This document shows, in pieces, positions 24,390 to 33,736 of a DNA stretch of 64,000 nt. The position numbers were made by a program, and so were the translations under genes. The stretch spans positions 1 to 64,000 of the forward strand of contig JAVLUG010000013.1 of NCBI GenBank assembly GCA_031629035.1. The letters run 5' to 3'. The notes under the pieces are model-generated. The model saw only the letters and a program-made list of their open reading frames with translations. It was not told where the DNA came from and did no database searches. Positions within the stretch are counted from its first letter, which is position 1, and each line of letters begins with the position of its first letter. Source of the DNA: MVYY01 sp012517575 (GTDB lineage: Bacteria > Bacteroidota > Bacteroidia > Bacteroidales > Paludibacteraceae).

Positions 24390-25691
24390 TCAGATATGGG
24401 AAAGAGCCTGTCCAATATCTGCTTTAATATCGACAATATTTTCGATTCCTACCGAGAAACGCAGCAAACCGGGAAAAACACCTGCTGCCATCTTATCTTC
24501 CGGCGAAAGTTGTTCGTGAGTAGTTGTAGCGGGATGAATAATAAGAGATTTAGCATCGCCTACATTGGCCAAATGGCTTACCAATTTTAAGTTGTTTATA
24601 AACTTGTCGGCCAATGAAGCATCACCTTTCAACTTAAAAGCCAATACGCCGCCAAAACCATTTTTCAGATATTTTTTTGCCATTTCGTGATAAGAATTGT
24701 TTTCCAATCCTGGATAATTAACATATTCCACTGCCGGCAATGTTTGTAACCATCGAGCAAGATCCAACGCATTTTGAACATGGCGTTCCATCCTCAACGA
24801 CAAAGTTTCCAAGCCCTGCAGCAACAAAAAAGAATTGAAAGGACTGATAACGCAGCCCCAATCACGAAGGCCTTCCACACGTGCCCTAATATTGAAAGCA
24901 ATGTTGCCGAACGGACTTCCTTCACCAAAAGCATCCCAAAAAACCAATCCGTGATAACTTTCAGAAGGTTCCGTAAAAGCCGGAAATTTACCATTTCCCC
25001 AATTAAATTTTCCACTGTCGACAATTACGCCTCCCAGCGAAGTTCCATGTCCGCCAATCCATTTGGTAGCACTTTCCACCACAATAGAAGCTCCATGTTC
25101 AATGGGACGGAAAAGATAACCTCCAGCGCCAAAAGTATTGTCCACAATGAGCGGAATATCGTATTTATCGGCAACAGCTGCAATTGCTTCGAAATCGGGA
25201 ATATTCAAATCGGGATTCCCAATTGTTTCGATATAAATAGCTTTGGTTTTGTCGTCGATTAATTTTTCAAAAGTTTCCGGCTCATCATTTGCCGTAAATT
25301 TAACGTCTACACCCAGACGCTTAAATTGATTTTTGAACTGATTATACGTTCCACCATAAAGATGAGAAGTAGCTACAAAATTATCTCCAGCCTGCACAAT
25401 ATTGTTGAGAGCGAGAAATTCTGCAGCCTGTCCCGAAGAAGTTGCCAACCCTGTAACGCCACCTTCAAGGGCTGCCACACGTTTTTCAAACACATCGGTA
25501 GTGGGATTTTGCAGTCGGGTATAAATATTTCCGAATTTTCTCAGAGCAAAAAGATCGGCACCATCGGCTGCGTCGTCAAAAACGTAGGACGAAGTCTGAT
25601 AAATAGGTACGGCACGCGACTTTGTGGTTTTATCCACTTCCTGACCGGCATGAACCTGTAAGGTTTCAAATTTTAAATTGTTGATATTCAT
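24390..25691 (-). CDS. metY: O-acetylhomoserine sulfhydrylase (MetY-like)
   Basis: A 433-residue PLP enzyme of the Cys/Met metabolism family that makes homocysteine from O-acetylhomoserine and sulfide (some act on O-acetylserine). The N-terminus FETLQVHAGQEVD and AVPIYQTSSYVF are typical. The PLP phosphate region is SSGQAAEFLAL, the aspartate is in IPLIVDNTFG, and the Schiff-base Lys lies in ESATKWIGGHGTS (about 209). The MetY-type insertion (SESYHGLVFWDAFG) distinguishes it from MetB/MetC. It starts 33 nt after cysK, so both genes form one sulfide-assimilation operon. Confidence 0.94.
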   Translation of the reverse strand: MNINNLKFETLQVHAGQEVDKTTKSRAVPIYQTSSYVFDDAADGADLFALRKFGNIYTRLQNPTTDVFEKRVAALEGGVTGLATSSGQAAEFLALNNIVQAGDNFVATSHLYGGTYNQFKNQFKRLGVDVKFTANDEPETFEKLIDDKTKAIYIETIGNPDLNIPDFEAIAAVADKYDIPLIVDNTFGAGGYLFRPIEHGASIVVESATKWIGGHGTSLGGVIVDSGKFNWGNGKFPAFTEPSESYHGLVFWDAFGEGSPFGNIAFNIRARVEGLRDWGCVISPFNSFLLLQGLETLSLRMERHVQNALDLARWLQTLPAVEYVNYPGLENNSYHEMAKKYLKNGFGGVLAFKLKGDASLADKFINNLKLVSHLANVGDAKSLIIHPATTTHEQLSPEDKMAAGVFPGLLRFSVGIENIVDIKADIGQALSHI

Positions 25692-25724
25692 AATACTAAT
25701 TATTTAGATTTCAATACTTGTAAT

Positions 25725-26672
25725 TTATAACGGATATTCGTCAAAAGCGTAAAGCGCTGTGGAAAGATATCTTTCGCCGGTATCGGGTAGCAGGACGACA
25801 ATAATTTTGTCCTTGTTTTCGGGTCGCTGAGCAATCAAAGAAGCAGCAAAAGCTGCAGCACCTGAGGAAATTCCAACCAACAGACCTTCTTGTTGAGCCA
25901 ATTGACGCGAAGTAAGAATGGCATCATTATTACTAACCTGAATAATTTCATCCACTACTGCCGGATCAAAATTTTTGGGTACAAAACCGGCACCTATTCC
26001 CTGTATTTGATGAGGTCCTGGTTTTCCTCCAGAAAGAACAGGAGAACTTGCTGGTTCTACAGCCACAATTTTTATTGCAGGATTATGTTTCTTTAACGAA
26101 GCCCCTACTCCACTTATGGTTCCACCTGTCCCAACGCCAGCAACAAAAATATCAACTTTCCCTTCGGTATCACGCCATATTTCTTCACCTGTAGTCTGAA
26201 AATGTTTCAAAGGATTGGCGGGATTTTCAAACTGTTGAGGAATAAATGAAGATGGATTTTGTTCATGCAGTTCCAATGCTTTAGCAATAGCACCTTTCAT
26301 TCCTTCTACTCCCGGTGTAAGCACGATATTCGCGCCCAAGGCTCTAAGCAAATTTCTACGCTCAATGCTCATGGTTTCGGGCATGGTTAGTGTAAGTTTA
26401 TAACCTTTTACTGTAGCAATCATAGCCAAACCAATACCCGTATTTCCGCTGGTTGGTTCTATTACTTCTGCACCGGGCTTTAAAAGGCCTTTCCCTTCTG
26501 CGTCCTCAATCATGGCTAATGCAATTCTGTCCTTTACACTTCCGGCCGGATTGAACGACTCCAATTTGGCGATAATATTGGCTTGCAAACCTTTTTTGGA
26601 AACAAAATGAGTTAGTTGCAACAAAGGAGTATTGCCAATCAGCTCCGTAAGATTTTTAGCAATTTTCGACAT
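25725..26672 (-). CDS. cysK: cysteine synthase A
   Basis: A 315-residue PLP-dependent O-acetylserine sulfhydrylase. It has LIGNTPLLQL (11-20), the Lys that binds PLP in NPAGSVKDR (K47), the substrate loop TSGNTGIGLAM (about 73-83), the PLP phosphate cup GTGGTISGVG and the C-terminal GISSGAAAFAA. It is the first gene of the cysK-metY operon, with a consensus promoter about 80 nt upstream. Confidence 0.95.
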   Translation of the reverse strand: MSKIAKNLTELIGNTPLLQLTHFVSKKGLQANIIAKLESFNPAGSVKDRIALAMIEDAEGKGLLKPGAEVIEPTSGNTGIGLAMIATVKGYKLTLTMPETMSIERRNLLRALGANIVLTPGVEGMKGAIAKALELHEQNPSSFIPQQFENPANPLKHFQTTGEEIWRDTEGKVDIFVAGVGTGGTISGVGASLKKHNPAIKIVAVEPASSPVLSGGKPGPHQIQGIGAGFVPKNFDPAVVDEIIQVSNNDAILTSRQLAQQEGLLVGISSGAAAFAASLIAQRPENKDKIIVVLLPDTGERYLSTALYAFDEYPL

Positions 26673-26751
26673 AAGATTTTGATTTTTAATTAATTTACAA
26701 AACCATCTTTATCAGAAATAATATTGACAAAAGATTTTGTTTTTCTCTTTG

Positions 26752-26782
26752 CAAAGGTACAAAACAACTAAAAACAAGACAA
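26752..26782 (-). promoter_or_regulatory. Bacteroidetes-type promoter of cysK-metY
   Basis: On the minus strand TTG (26782-26780), 20 nt, then TACCTTTG (26759-26752). Both boxes and the spacing fit the Bacteroidetes consensus. The rest of the 26673-27040 spacer holds only this promoter and the terminator at 26940-26981. Confidence 0.8.
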
Positions 26783-26939
26783 TCACAAAAAAGGGTTAAT
26801 TTTTTCTACCTCGAATATGGTATGATTATAATTAAAGATAATGGAGAGAAATAGAATGAAAATTTACATAAAAGTTTGATAAACAATAATATAAAGTTTA
26901 GTAAAATCAAAGTTTTTTAAAACTGCTTTGATATTATAA

Positions 26940-26981
26940 AATTTCTCTGCAAAATTCCATCACAGACTTTGCAGAGAAATT
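26940..26981 (-). terminator. terminator after the GH38 gene
   Basis: A 14-bp perfect stem AATTTCTCTGCAAA / TTTGCAGAGAAATT with a 14-nt loop, about 60 nt after the GH38 stop on the minus strand, followed by TTATAAT-type sequence. It closes the carbohydrate locus. Confidence 0.8.
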
Positions 26982-27040
26982 ATCATTTGGTCTTTATTAG
27001 TTTATTTTAATAGTATTAATATCTATTATTTTTGAAAATA

Positions 27041-30000
27041 CTATTTTTCACGCAATTGAAAAGGCATATTATTCTCAAAATTGTCGTAAATTGGTTGTAG
27101 AGGCTGCAAATTCTCAGCTTTTGGAGCGGCCATTGTTACCGCTACAATTTTAATATTTCTATTATTGGGCAAAGTTAAATTTTTAGCTCCAGCTGCAATT
27201 GGAATTTCATATTTATACAGATAGCTGTACTGATAAGCTTCGTTTTTCATCGGATAATTGTTGTGGCAATGCGAAGCGAACCAGGCAATGTTATCGGTTT
27301 TTGAATATGGTTCACTCATTTTCAACACTTTATTCTGATCCAAACTCAGAATGCGGTTGTAAAATTGACCAATAAAACCTGTCCATTTTTGAATTTTCAA
27401 ATTTACCGGATTCCCATCGATATAAAATTCATCTTTCACATCGTTTGCAGCGGCAGCCAAAAGATAAAGTTTGGTGAAATTGCCGGCAGGCAAAGCAATA
27501 GTTTGGGCGTTACAAACGACGGCATTGTTTTGTTCATCTTCCTTATTTCCGATTTTGAAACGTATTCCTTCGCTTTCAACAAATTCAGGCAAAAGTTCGG
27601 CAGGAAGCGACTGACCGTCGAACATAACGCCATCATCCCGATTATCGTCAAAACTCATTACGTCGGTATTGTAAGGAATCGTTACCGGTTGTTGCGTAAC
27701 GACAGCTTCATTATCTTTCTTCAATTTTACAGCAAAACTTTTTATCGTATAGTGACTTAAATCAAACTGAATTCCGTCTTTTGTAAACTTCACATCACCA
27801 ATTCGTTTTTCCTGTCCATTCACTTCGTAGGCTTCAAGTACTTCCCTCGGCAAAGTGATTTTTGCATTTTTAATATCCTTTCCCGACAATTCATTCACGC
27901 GAATGATATAACCTTCTCCTGACTCCATTTTCTTGAAAGCCATTAAACCTACTTCTGGACGGCTTATCGAAATCATTGAGAAACTATTACCGAGTTCTCC
28001 TTCATGTTTGTTGGATTCAAAAGCCATCAACGGCTGATTAAAAAATTGTGCCTGCCAAGCGGATTCTCCTTTTCGCCAATCGCCTTCATGACCATAAACG
28101 GCATATTTCACATCATGAATGCCCCAATCCTGTGTGCTCTGGTACATTGTCCATTGCCATTGCGGCACGTGAATTCCCGGCGTGTAAAGTAAAGTCAGAC
28201 GCAATGTATTGTCATTCGGTTTATCGGAACCATATTTGCAATCTTCCAAAATCGTTACACCATATTTTTCTGTTCGATCAGTCAAGTCGAACCATTCTTT
28301 GGAAGGAACTTCAAATTTTTTCTCCTCATTGTTTCCTCGAGAAATGGTTCCTACACCTAAATTGTAGGTTGCATTTTTATTAGAAACTGTAAGTGGAAAA
28401 GAAGCTTTCAGGCTGACTGCACGTGATTGCCAGTCAATTTTATTGCTCACTTCCAAACGTTTACCAGCTTCTCCTGCAGCCAAGCTATAATATTGTATAA
28501 TGGTAGAATTTTGTCCTGTTCTTTCCACTTTCAAAGTAACTCTTACCGGACCTTGTTCGACGATAGTTAATTTTGCATTTTTATCCATAAAATCGATGGG
28601 CGGTTTCTGACGATCTTTCCAATCCATGTTCCATGCCGGCCATTCATTGGGTGTTTCTGCCAAAAATTCCAAACGAGCAGGCTTTGCCAACAATTCTTTC
28701 GCATTCTTTTTATCAAAAATGCTAAGTATATCGCCATTGGATGCAATTTTTACCTTGTAGTATTCATTTTCCAAAGAATTTTCGGAAATGGAAAGTCCTG
28801 TTTGCTTTGCAACGTGTGAAGTTTCACGAACATCATACACTTTTAAACTTGCAGAAGGCATATCGGCCAAAAATAAAATTGTAATACTATTTCCTTTTCT
28901 TTCAATAATTTGGGATGGAACCTCCTTGCCATTCTTATCGAAAACGCCAATAGTATGAGGTAAAGACTTGTATTTCAGCTGTGCAGTAACGACATCCTGT
29001 CTTGCCCGACTTACGGGATTATAAACCACAACAGATTTCTCTTCGGTTTGTGTATTCATTTTCCCGGCAATGGAACTCAAGCTGTTTTTAAGCGCTTCGG
29101 CAAAGCAATTGGCAGCAATAAATTCGTCGTTCCAAGCATATTCATACGCTTTTGGAATAGATGTTCCGGGCAGAATATCATGAAATTGGCTTCCCAGCAC
29201 TAAATCCCAACCATTATTCAATTTCTCGAACGGATAAGCTGCGGTTCCCATCCAATCAGCCGTTACACTGGCAAGTTCTGCAGAAGAAGCCAAAAGTTCA
29301 TTTTTACGGTTCATTCTTTTCATAAAAGCTTGTGAAGTCAGCGAACCGGAACTATGCTCAATCAACAATAAGTCGCCGGAATAAGTCGGAAGTTTTGCTT
29401 TAATTTCTGGAGTAATATCTTTGTACATTTGATCGGAAGAAGTCAACAAAACCTTAAAATTACTGTCGTCATTGTTCAAACTGTTGACAGCCCGTTTCAC
29501 ATCATTTACACGCGGAGCACCACCTTGGTCACCAACACCGTAATAGCGGTAGTCAAAAGCATATCCTATTTTTTCCTTGTCCTGATTCAGGCGTTCTACC
29601 CATTGAGGATTTTTATCGAGACGTTCTTCAACTCTGGAAGTATAGCTGGTTGCATTTAATGCAGCAATAATTCCTTTGTCATCCGGACCTTTCCAAACGC
29701 CAACATTAAACGGAACTCCTGCTGCAGAACGCCAAGTAAGTTTTTGAGTCGAAAATCCGATTAAACCGCAATGATTTAATATAGAAGGCAAATTCCACAA
29801 AAAACCAAAGCAATCGGGTAACATATAGTCGGCACTTTCTTTTCCAAATTCATTTTTAAAAAATTCATTTCCGTAAAGCACCTGACGAATAAGCGATTCT
29901 GAAGAAGAAATATTAACTTCTCCTTCATCGACGGAAGATCCTGAAACTTTCCAACGTCCTTGTTCGATATATTTTTTAACTTGAGGATACAATTGTGGAT

Positions 30001-30283
30001 AATACTCTTTCATCATTTTATATCGACGGGAACCGGTAAAATTGAACACATAATCGGGATATTTTTCGAAAAGTGCGAAATTTTCCAGCATCGTGTGCAA
30101 AATATGCTCGTTAATGGTAGTAGGATAATCCCAATTCCATTCGGTATCCAAATGAGCATAACCAATCGTATATAAAAGTCTGTCTTTTGTAATGTCATAA
30201 TCACTTGGTTTTAAATTAGGTTGAGCCACAAGCAATGGAATTATTACAAAAGAAATTAAAATTGAAAATAATTGTTTTTTCAT
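27041..30283 (-). CDS. GH38 alpha-mannosidase, exported
   Basis: A 1080-residue glycoside hydrolase with a signal peptide (ends LLVAQ, about 20). The GH38 N-terminal catalytic domain shows the Zn-binding YAHLDTEWNWD (H44, D46), the nucleophile Asp D157 in MLPDCFGFLWN and a later HDILPGTSIPKAYE segment. The large C-terminal beta-sandwich region is complete, and the last 180 residues may form an extra carbohydrate-binding-like domain. The family retains alpha-mannose. It is the last gene of the utilization locus, set off from the GH5-like fusion gene by a terminator, so it may also have its own promoter (a CAAATTTA box at 30377-30384 gives TAAATTTG on the minus strand). Confidence 0.9.
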   Translation of the reverse strand: MKKQLFSILISFVIIPLLVAQPNLKPSDYDITKDRLLYTIGYAHLDTEWNWDYPTTINEHILHTMLENFALFEKYPDYVFNFTGSRRYKMMKEYYPQLYPQVKKYIEQGRWKVSGSSVDEGEVNISSSESLIRQVLYGNEFFKNEFGKESADYMLPDCFGFLWNLPSILNHCGLIGFSTQKLTWRSAAGVPFNVGVWKGPDDKGIIAALNATSYTSRVEERLDKNPQWVERLNQDKEKIGYAFDYRYYGVGDQGGAPRVNDVKRAVNSLNNDDSNFKVLLTSSDQMYKDITPEIKAKLPTYSGDLLLIEHSSGSLTSQAFMKRMNRKNELLASSAELASVTADWMGTAAYPFEKLNNGWDLVLGSQFHDILPGTSIPKAYEYAWNDEFIAANCFAEALKNSLSSIAGKMNTQTEEKSVVVYNPVSRARQDVVTAQLKYKSLPHTIGVFDKNGKEVPSQIIERKGNSITILFLADMPSASLKVYDVRETSHVAKQTGLSISENSLENEYYKVKIASNGDILSIFDKKNAKELLAKPARLEFLAETPNEWPAWNMDWKDRQKPPIDFMDKNAKLTIVEQGPVRVTLKVERTGQNSTIIQYYSLAAGEAGKRLEVSNKIDWQSRAVSLKASFPLTVSNKNATYNLGVGTISRGNNEEKKFEVPSKEWFDLTDRTEKYGVTILEDCKYGSDKPNDNTLRLTLLYTPGIHVPQWQWTMYQSTQDWGIHDVKYAVYGHEGDWRKGESAWQAQFFNQPLMAFESNKHEGELGNSFSMISISRPEVGLMAFKKMESGEGYIIRVNELSGKDIKNAKITLPREVLEAYEVNGQEKRIGDVKFTKDGIQFDLSHYTIKSFAVKLKKDNEAVVTQQPVTIPYNTDVMSFDDNRDDGVMFDGQSLPAELLPEFVESEGIRFKIGNKEDEQNNAVVCNAQTIALPAGNFTKLYLLAAAANDVKDEFYIDGNPVNLKIQKWTGFIGQFYNRILSLDQNKVLKMSEPYSKTDNIAWFASHCHNNYPMKNEAYQYSYLYKYEIPIAAGAKNLTLPNNRNIKIVAVTMAAPKAENLQPLQPIYDNFENNMPFQLREK

Positions 30284-30403
30284 TGTGAAAAGATTTTATT
30301 TGATGATTTTTTAAATGAATGAACGCAGCAACAGATAGGAACACGAAATAAGAACGTTTTTGTCGGAATTATCCACCAAATTTACATCATTTTAGTTAAA
30401 AAA

Positions 30404-30453
30404 GAAAGGACTTTCAATTTTTCCGAGATGAAAAAAACTGAAAGCCCTTTTCT
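30404..30453 (-). terminator. terminator after the GH5-like/mutarotase gene
   Basis: AAAGGACTTTCA...TGAAAGCCCTTT forms a long stem with one or two mismatches and T-rich flanks, between the GH5-like fusion gene and the GH38 gene. Confidence 0.65.
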
Positions 30454-30517
30454 TAACCAATCATTGCAAAAAATTTGTTGCAATCATTCACTAACAACAC
30501 AACTTCTTATTTACCTC

Positions 30518-32674
30518 TTATCTTGTTTCAAATTTATATACGCACAAATGTTGATATTCTTGACCCGGATTCAGAACCGTTGAAGGAAAGTTCGCATGAT
30601 TTGGGCTGTCGGGGAAATGTTGGGTTTCCATGGCAAATGAAGTACGGTATGTATAAACTTCGCCGTATTTCCCCTTTTCCGTGCCGTTTAGAAAATTACC
30701 TCCATAAAATTGCAAACCGGGTTGGTCGGTAACAACACGCATTTGAATGCCGTTAGAAGGTTCATAAACGACTACGGCATCTGTCAGTTTATCTCCATTT
30801 TTGTTCAAAACCCAATTGTGGTCGTATCCTTTTCCTTTGATTAAATCGGGAAAGTTATCATTTACTCTTTCTCCTATGGGCGTTGGTTTTGTGAAATCCA
30901 TCGGGGTTCCCTTCACAGGTGCAATAATTCCAGTTGGTATCAAACCATTATCGGTCGGTGTATAATTGGACGCATTTATTTCCAGCATATGCGAATTGAT
31001 TGATTTAGCAATTCCACTCGAATAACCATGCAGGTTAAAGAAAGTGTGATTTGTTAGATTGACAACGGTTGGTTTGTCGGTTGTAGCAGAGTATTCAATT
31101 TTCAATTCGTTATCGTTTGTCAAAGTATAAATTACCGTTACCATCAAATTGCCCGGATAACCTTCTTCTCCATCTCGAGAAAAATATTTCAGTTCCAATA
31201 CGTCTTCGTTGTTAGTATTTTTAAAAGGTCTGGCATCCCACACCACCGTATGAAAACCTTTGGGACCTCCGTGCAAATGATTTTCTCCATCGTTGATCGG
31301 GAGTTGATAAGTCTTTCCGTTCAATTCAAATCTTCCTTTGGCAATTCTGTTACCATATCTTCCTATCAGTGCTCCAAAATATACTTCTGTAGATTGTTGG
31401 AATCCTTTCAGCGAGGAATATCCGGTTACTACATCGGCAAAATCATAATTTCTATCGGGCACCCAAAGGGAGACTACTCTTCCGCCATAATTGGTAATTT
31501 GAGCCGTCATTCCCTGACGATTTTTCAATGTGAAAAGCGATACTTGTTTGCCATCTATTTTTTCATTAAAGTTCTCCGGTTTCATTAGTTGGACATTGGA
31601 AATTTTTCCCGTCATTTTTTTAATAAATTCAACTTCCTTCGGATCAAAAGGTGTTTTATCCTGCCGATAAATATCGTGGAACCATACGGTTGGTTCTTTT
31701 TCGTTGGGGCGAGGATCGCTCCACGCAAAAATCGTATTGGTTTTTCCTGAAACAAATCCCCAATTGATAGCTCCGACGTTGTTGCGTTTGAGCAACGGCA
31801 TGATATTCTCAAAATGGCTGTTGTTCCGTCGTGCCATATATTCAGTGCAAATCATGGGTCGCCCCTGCATCCTAAGGAAATTAATCCACAATTCGTGATT
31901 TTTTTCGTCGGAATAATTGTGATAAGTTACAATATCCGAATTTGCCAGCTGAAATTCATTCAGTTCGGGGCAACCAAAATACCAAATTCCGGCCGAAAGT
32001 GGTTGGGAAGGATTGGATTGACGTGCCCATTTAAATGCATTTTTCAGCAGCGGAAGTGAATTTATATTATGACGACTGTTGCCGGGTTCGTTGTACAAAT
32101 CCCACATCAGAATACGCGAATCGTTTTTGAAAGAGGAAACAATATCTTTTACGTATTTTTCAAGAACTGGGAAAAGTGAAGCAGTATCGGCTCGTAAGCT
32201 GCAGGCAGGATCTTGTACCCAACCTGAATTGTGAATACCGGGTTTTGGCGCCGGTTGTTTTCCTTTAACTGTTTCTTCGTTCCAGCAATCGTCGAAAAAT
32301 ACGAACATGGGACGAATGTGGTGCTTGTCGCAAATGGAAAGAAAGTTGTCCATCCTTTTTTTCAAACCTGCCGGATCGTCTTTCCAAACTTCGCTGCTCA
32401 AGAAAACTCGCATGGTATTGAAACCCAATTCTTCAGCCCAACCCAATTCTTTATCAATCGTTGCGGCATCATACGTATCTTTTGCCCACATTTCAACCTG
32501 ATTAATGGCTGAAGCTGGGATATAATCGCATCCGCTCAACCACGGCTGTGAAGCATACCATGCATTGGCTTTTTCTTTTGTCCAAACGGACTGTTTAGCA
32601 GGTAATGTTTTTGCTGCCTGCAATGGAAACAGCAATACCAACATTAAAAAAATGATATTCAATTTCTTGCTCAT
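30518..32674 (-). CDS. GH5-like glycosidase fused to aldose 1-epimerase
   Basis: A 718-residue exported protein (signal peptide about 1-20). Residues 25-355 are a GH5/cellulase-clan TIM barrel: acid/base E196 in DLYNEPGNS and nucleophile E278 in MICTEYMARR. Residues about 365-718 are a galactose mutarotase domain with NDGENHLHGGPKGFH and VVNLTNHTFFNLHG (catalytic His residues), PGLQFYGGNF and METQHFPDSPNHANFP (catalytic Glu). The fusion couples sugar release to anomer interconversion in the periplasm. It sits between the GH43 lipoprotein gene (48 nt upstream) and the terminator at 30404. The substrate is unknown; the single stop-free frame and correct domain order argue against an annotation error. 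Confidence 0.87.
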   Translation of the reverse strand: MSKKLNIIFLMLVLLFPLQAAKTLPAKQSVWTKEKANAWYASQPWLSGCDYIPASAINQVEMWAKDTYDAATIDKELGWAEELGFNTMRVFLSSEVWKDDPAGLKKRMDNFLSICDKHHIRPMFVFFDDCWNEETVKGKQPAPKPGIHNSGWVQDPACSLRADTASLFPVLEKYVKDIVSSFKNDSRILMWDLYNEPGNSRHNINSLPLLKNAFKWARQSNPSQPLSAGIWYFGCPELNEFQLANSDIVTYHNYSDEKNHELWINFLRMQGRPMICTEYMARRNNSHFENIMPLLKRNNVGAINWGFVSGKTNTIFAWSDPRPNEKEPTVWFHDIYRQDKTPFDPKEVEFIKKMTGKISNVQLMKPENFNEKIDGKQVSLFTLKNRQGMTAQITNYGGRVVSLWVPDRNYDFADVVTGYSSLKGFQQSTEVYFGALIGRYGNRIAKGRFELNGKTYQLPINDGENHLHGGPKGFHTVVWDARPFKNTNNEDVLELKYFSRDGEEGYPGNLMVTVIYTLTNDNELKIEYSATTDKPTVVNLTNHTFFNLHGYSSGIAKSINSHMLEINASNYTPTDNGLIPTGIIAPVKGTPMDFTKPTPIGERVNDNFPDLIKGKGYDHNWVLNKNGDKLTDAVVVYEPSNGIQMRVVTDQPGLQFYGGNFLNGTEKGKYGEVYTYRTSFAMETQHFPDSPNHANFPSTVLNPGQEYQHLCVYKFETR

Positions 32675-32722
32675 AACTTTTTTGTTTTATCAAATCAATA
32701 TTAAAACTTTTTTATTGTAGAT

Positions 32723-33727
32723 TTATTTCTTGAAATACGGCTTATCAGCTTCTAACGAAGGACAATTATCGGTAACGTAAGGCCAGTCGTTCATCCATTG
32801 AATTTTATCCAGCATCAACACTCTTCCTTGAGGATTATCCACCCAAACGGCATGATAAAATATCCAATCCTGCCCTTTGTCGTCCGAAACAATTTCCGAA
32901 TTATGCCCGGTTCCGACAAATTTACTATTTTTCTGAATCAAAATTTCGTGGTGATTTTCCATCATGGATTGTCCGGATTTATCCAAATAAGGTCCAAATA
33001 AATTATCAGAACGACCAACCACAGTTGTATAAGTGCTGTTTAATCCTTCACAACAAGTACCGGTTGAAGCGAAAAGATAATAAAATCCATTACGTTTATG
33101 AATATAAGTTCCTTCGTAGGCAGTTCCAGCGATCTGAACTTTCTGAGCGCCAGGCTTTAGAGACAATCCGTCATCGGAAAGTTCAATGCCGAAAATTCCA
33201 CGAAAGCTTCCCCAAAAAAGATATTTTTTGCCGTTCTCTTCAAAATAACACGCATCGATGGAATTTTGTACTCCGATTTCATCACTACGGAAGAGTTTGC
33301 CATGATCGGTAAATGGACCTTCAGGACGATCAGCAGTAGCTACGCCAATTCCACAACCCCATTCGCCACCCCAAACCGACATAGCATAATAAAGTACATA
33401 TTTTCCATTGATATAGTTGATATCTGGTGCCCAAATACCACCACCCGAAACAAATGTCGGTCGGGTTTGGTCGGTAAAAGCGGTTCCTAAAAAATTCCAG
33501 TTTACCAAATCGGAGGAACGAAAAATAGGAACATTACGGATATCTTCCGTTGCGTAAAGATAAAAATTACCATCTGCAGCTTTCAACACCGTTGGATCAG
33601 GTAAACTGCGAGGAATTACAGGGTTTTTGTACGTATTTTCATTCCCATTTTCGTGAATAATTACTTCACTTCCTTTGCAGGAAATAAAAAGCAATGTAAA
33701 GAATATTATTCCGAGCGTACGTTTCAT
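32723..33727 (-). CDS. GH43 glycosidase, lipoprotein (arabinanase/arabinofuranosidase type)
   Basis: A 334-residue five-bladed propeller hydrolase anchored as a lipoprotein (LLFISC, C17). The catalytic triad of GH43 is visible: general base D44 in LPDPTVL, pKa modulator D158 in SIDACYF and general acid E205 in YEGTYIH. The family cleaves alpha-L-arabinofuranosyl or beta-xylosyl linkages. It starts 9 nt after the sialidase-like gene and belongs to the same operon. Its His-rich GTGHNSEIV motif (metal site of GH43) is present. Confidence 0.9.
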   Translation of the reverse strand: MKRTLGIIFFTLLFISCKGSEVIIHENGNENTYKNPVIPRSLPDPTVLKAADGNFYLYATEDIRNVPIFRSSDLVNWNFLGTAFTDQTRPTFVSGGGIWAPDINYINGKYVLYYAMSVWGGEWGCGIGVATADRPEGPFTDHGKLFRSDEIGVQNSIDACYFEENGKKYLFWGSFRGIFGIELSDDGLSLKPGAQKVQIAGTAYEGTYIHKRNGFYYLFASTGTCCEGLNSTYTTVVGRSDNLFGPYLDKSGQSMMENHHEILIQKNSKFVGTGHNSEIVSDDKGQDWIFYHAVWVDNPQGRVLMLDKIQWMNDWPYVTDNCPSLEADKPYFKK

Positions 33728-33736
33728 TTTTTTTAA

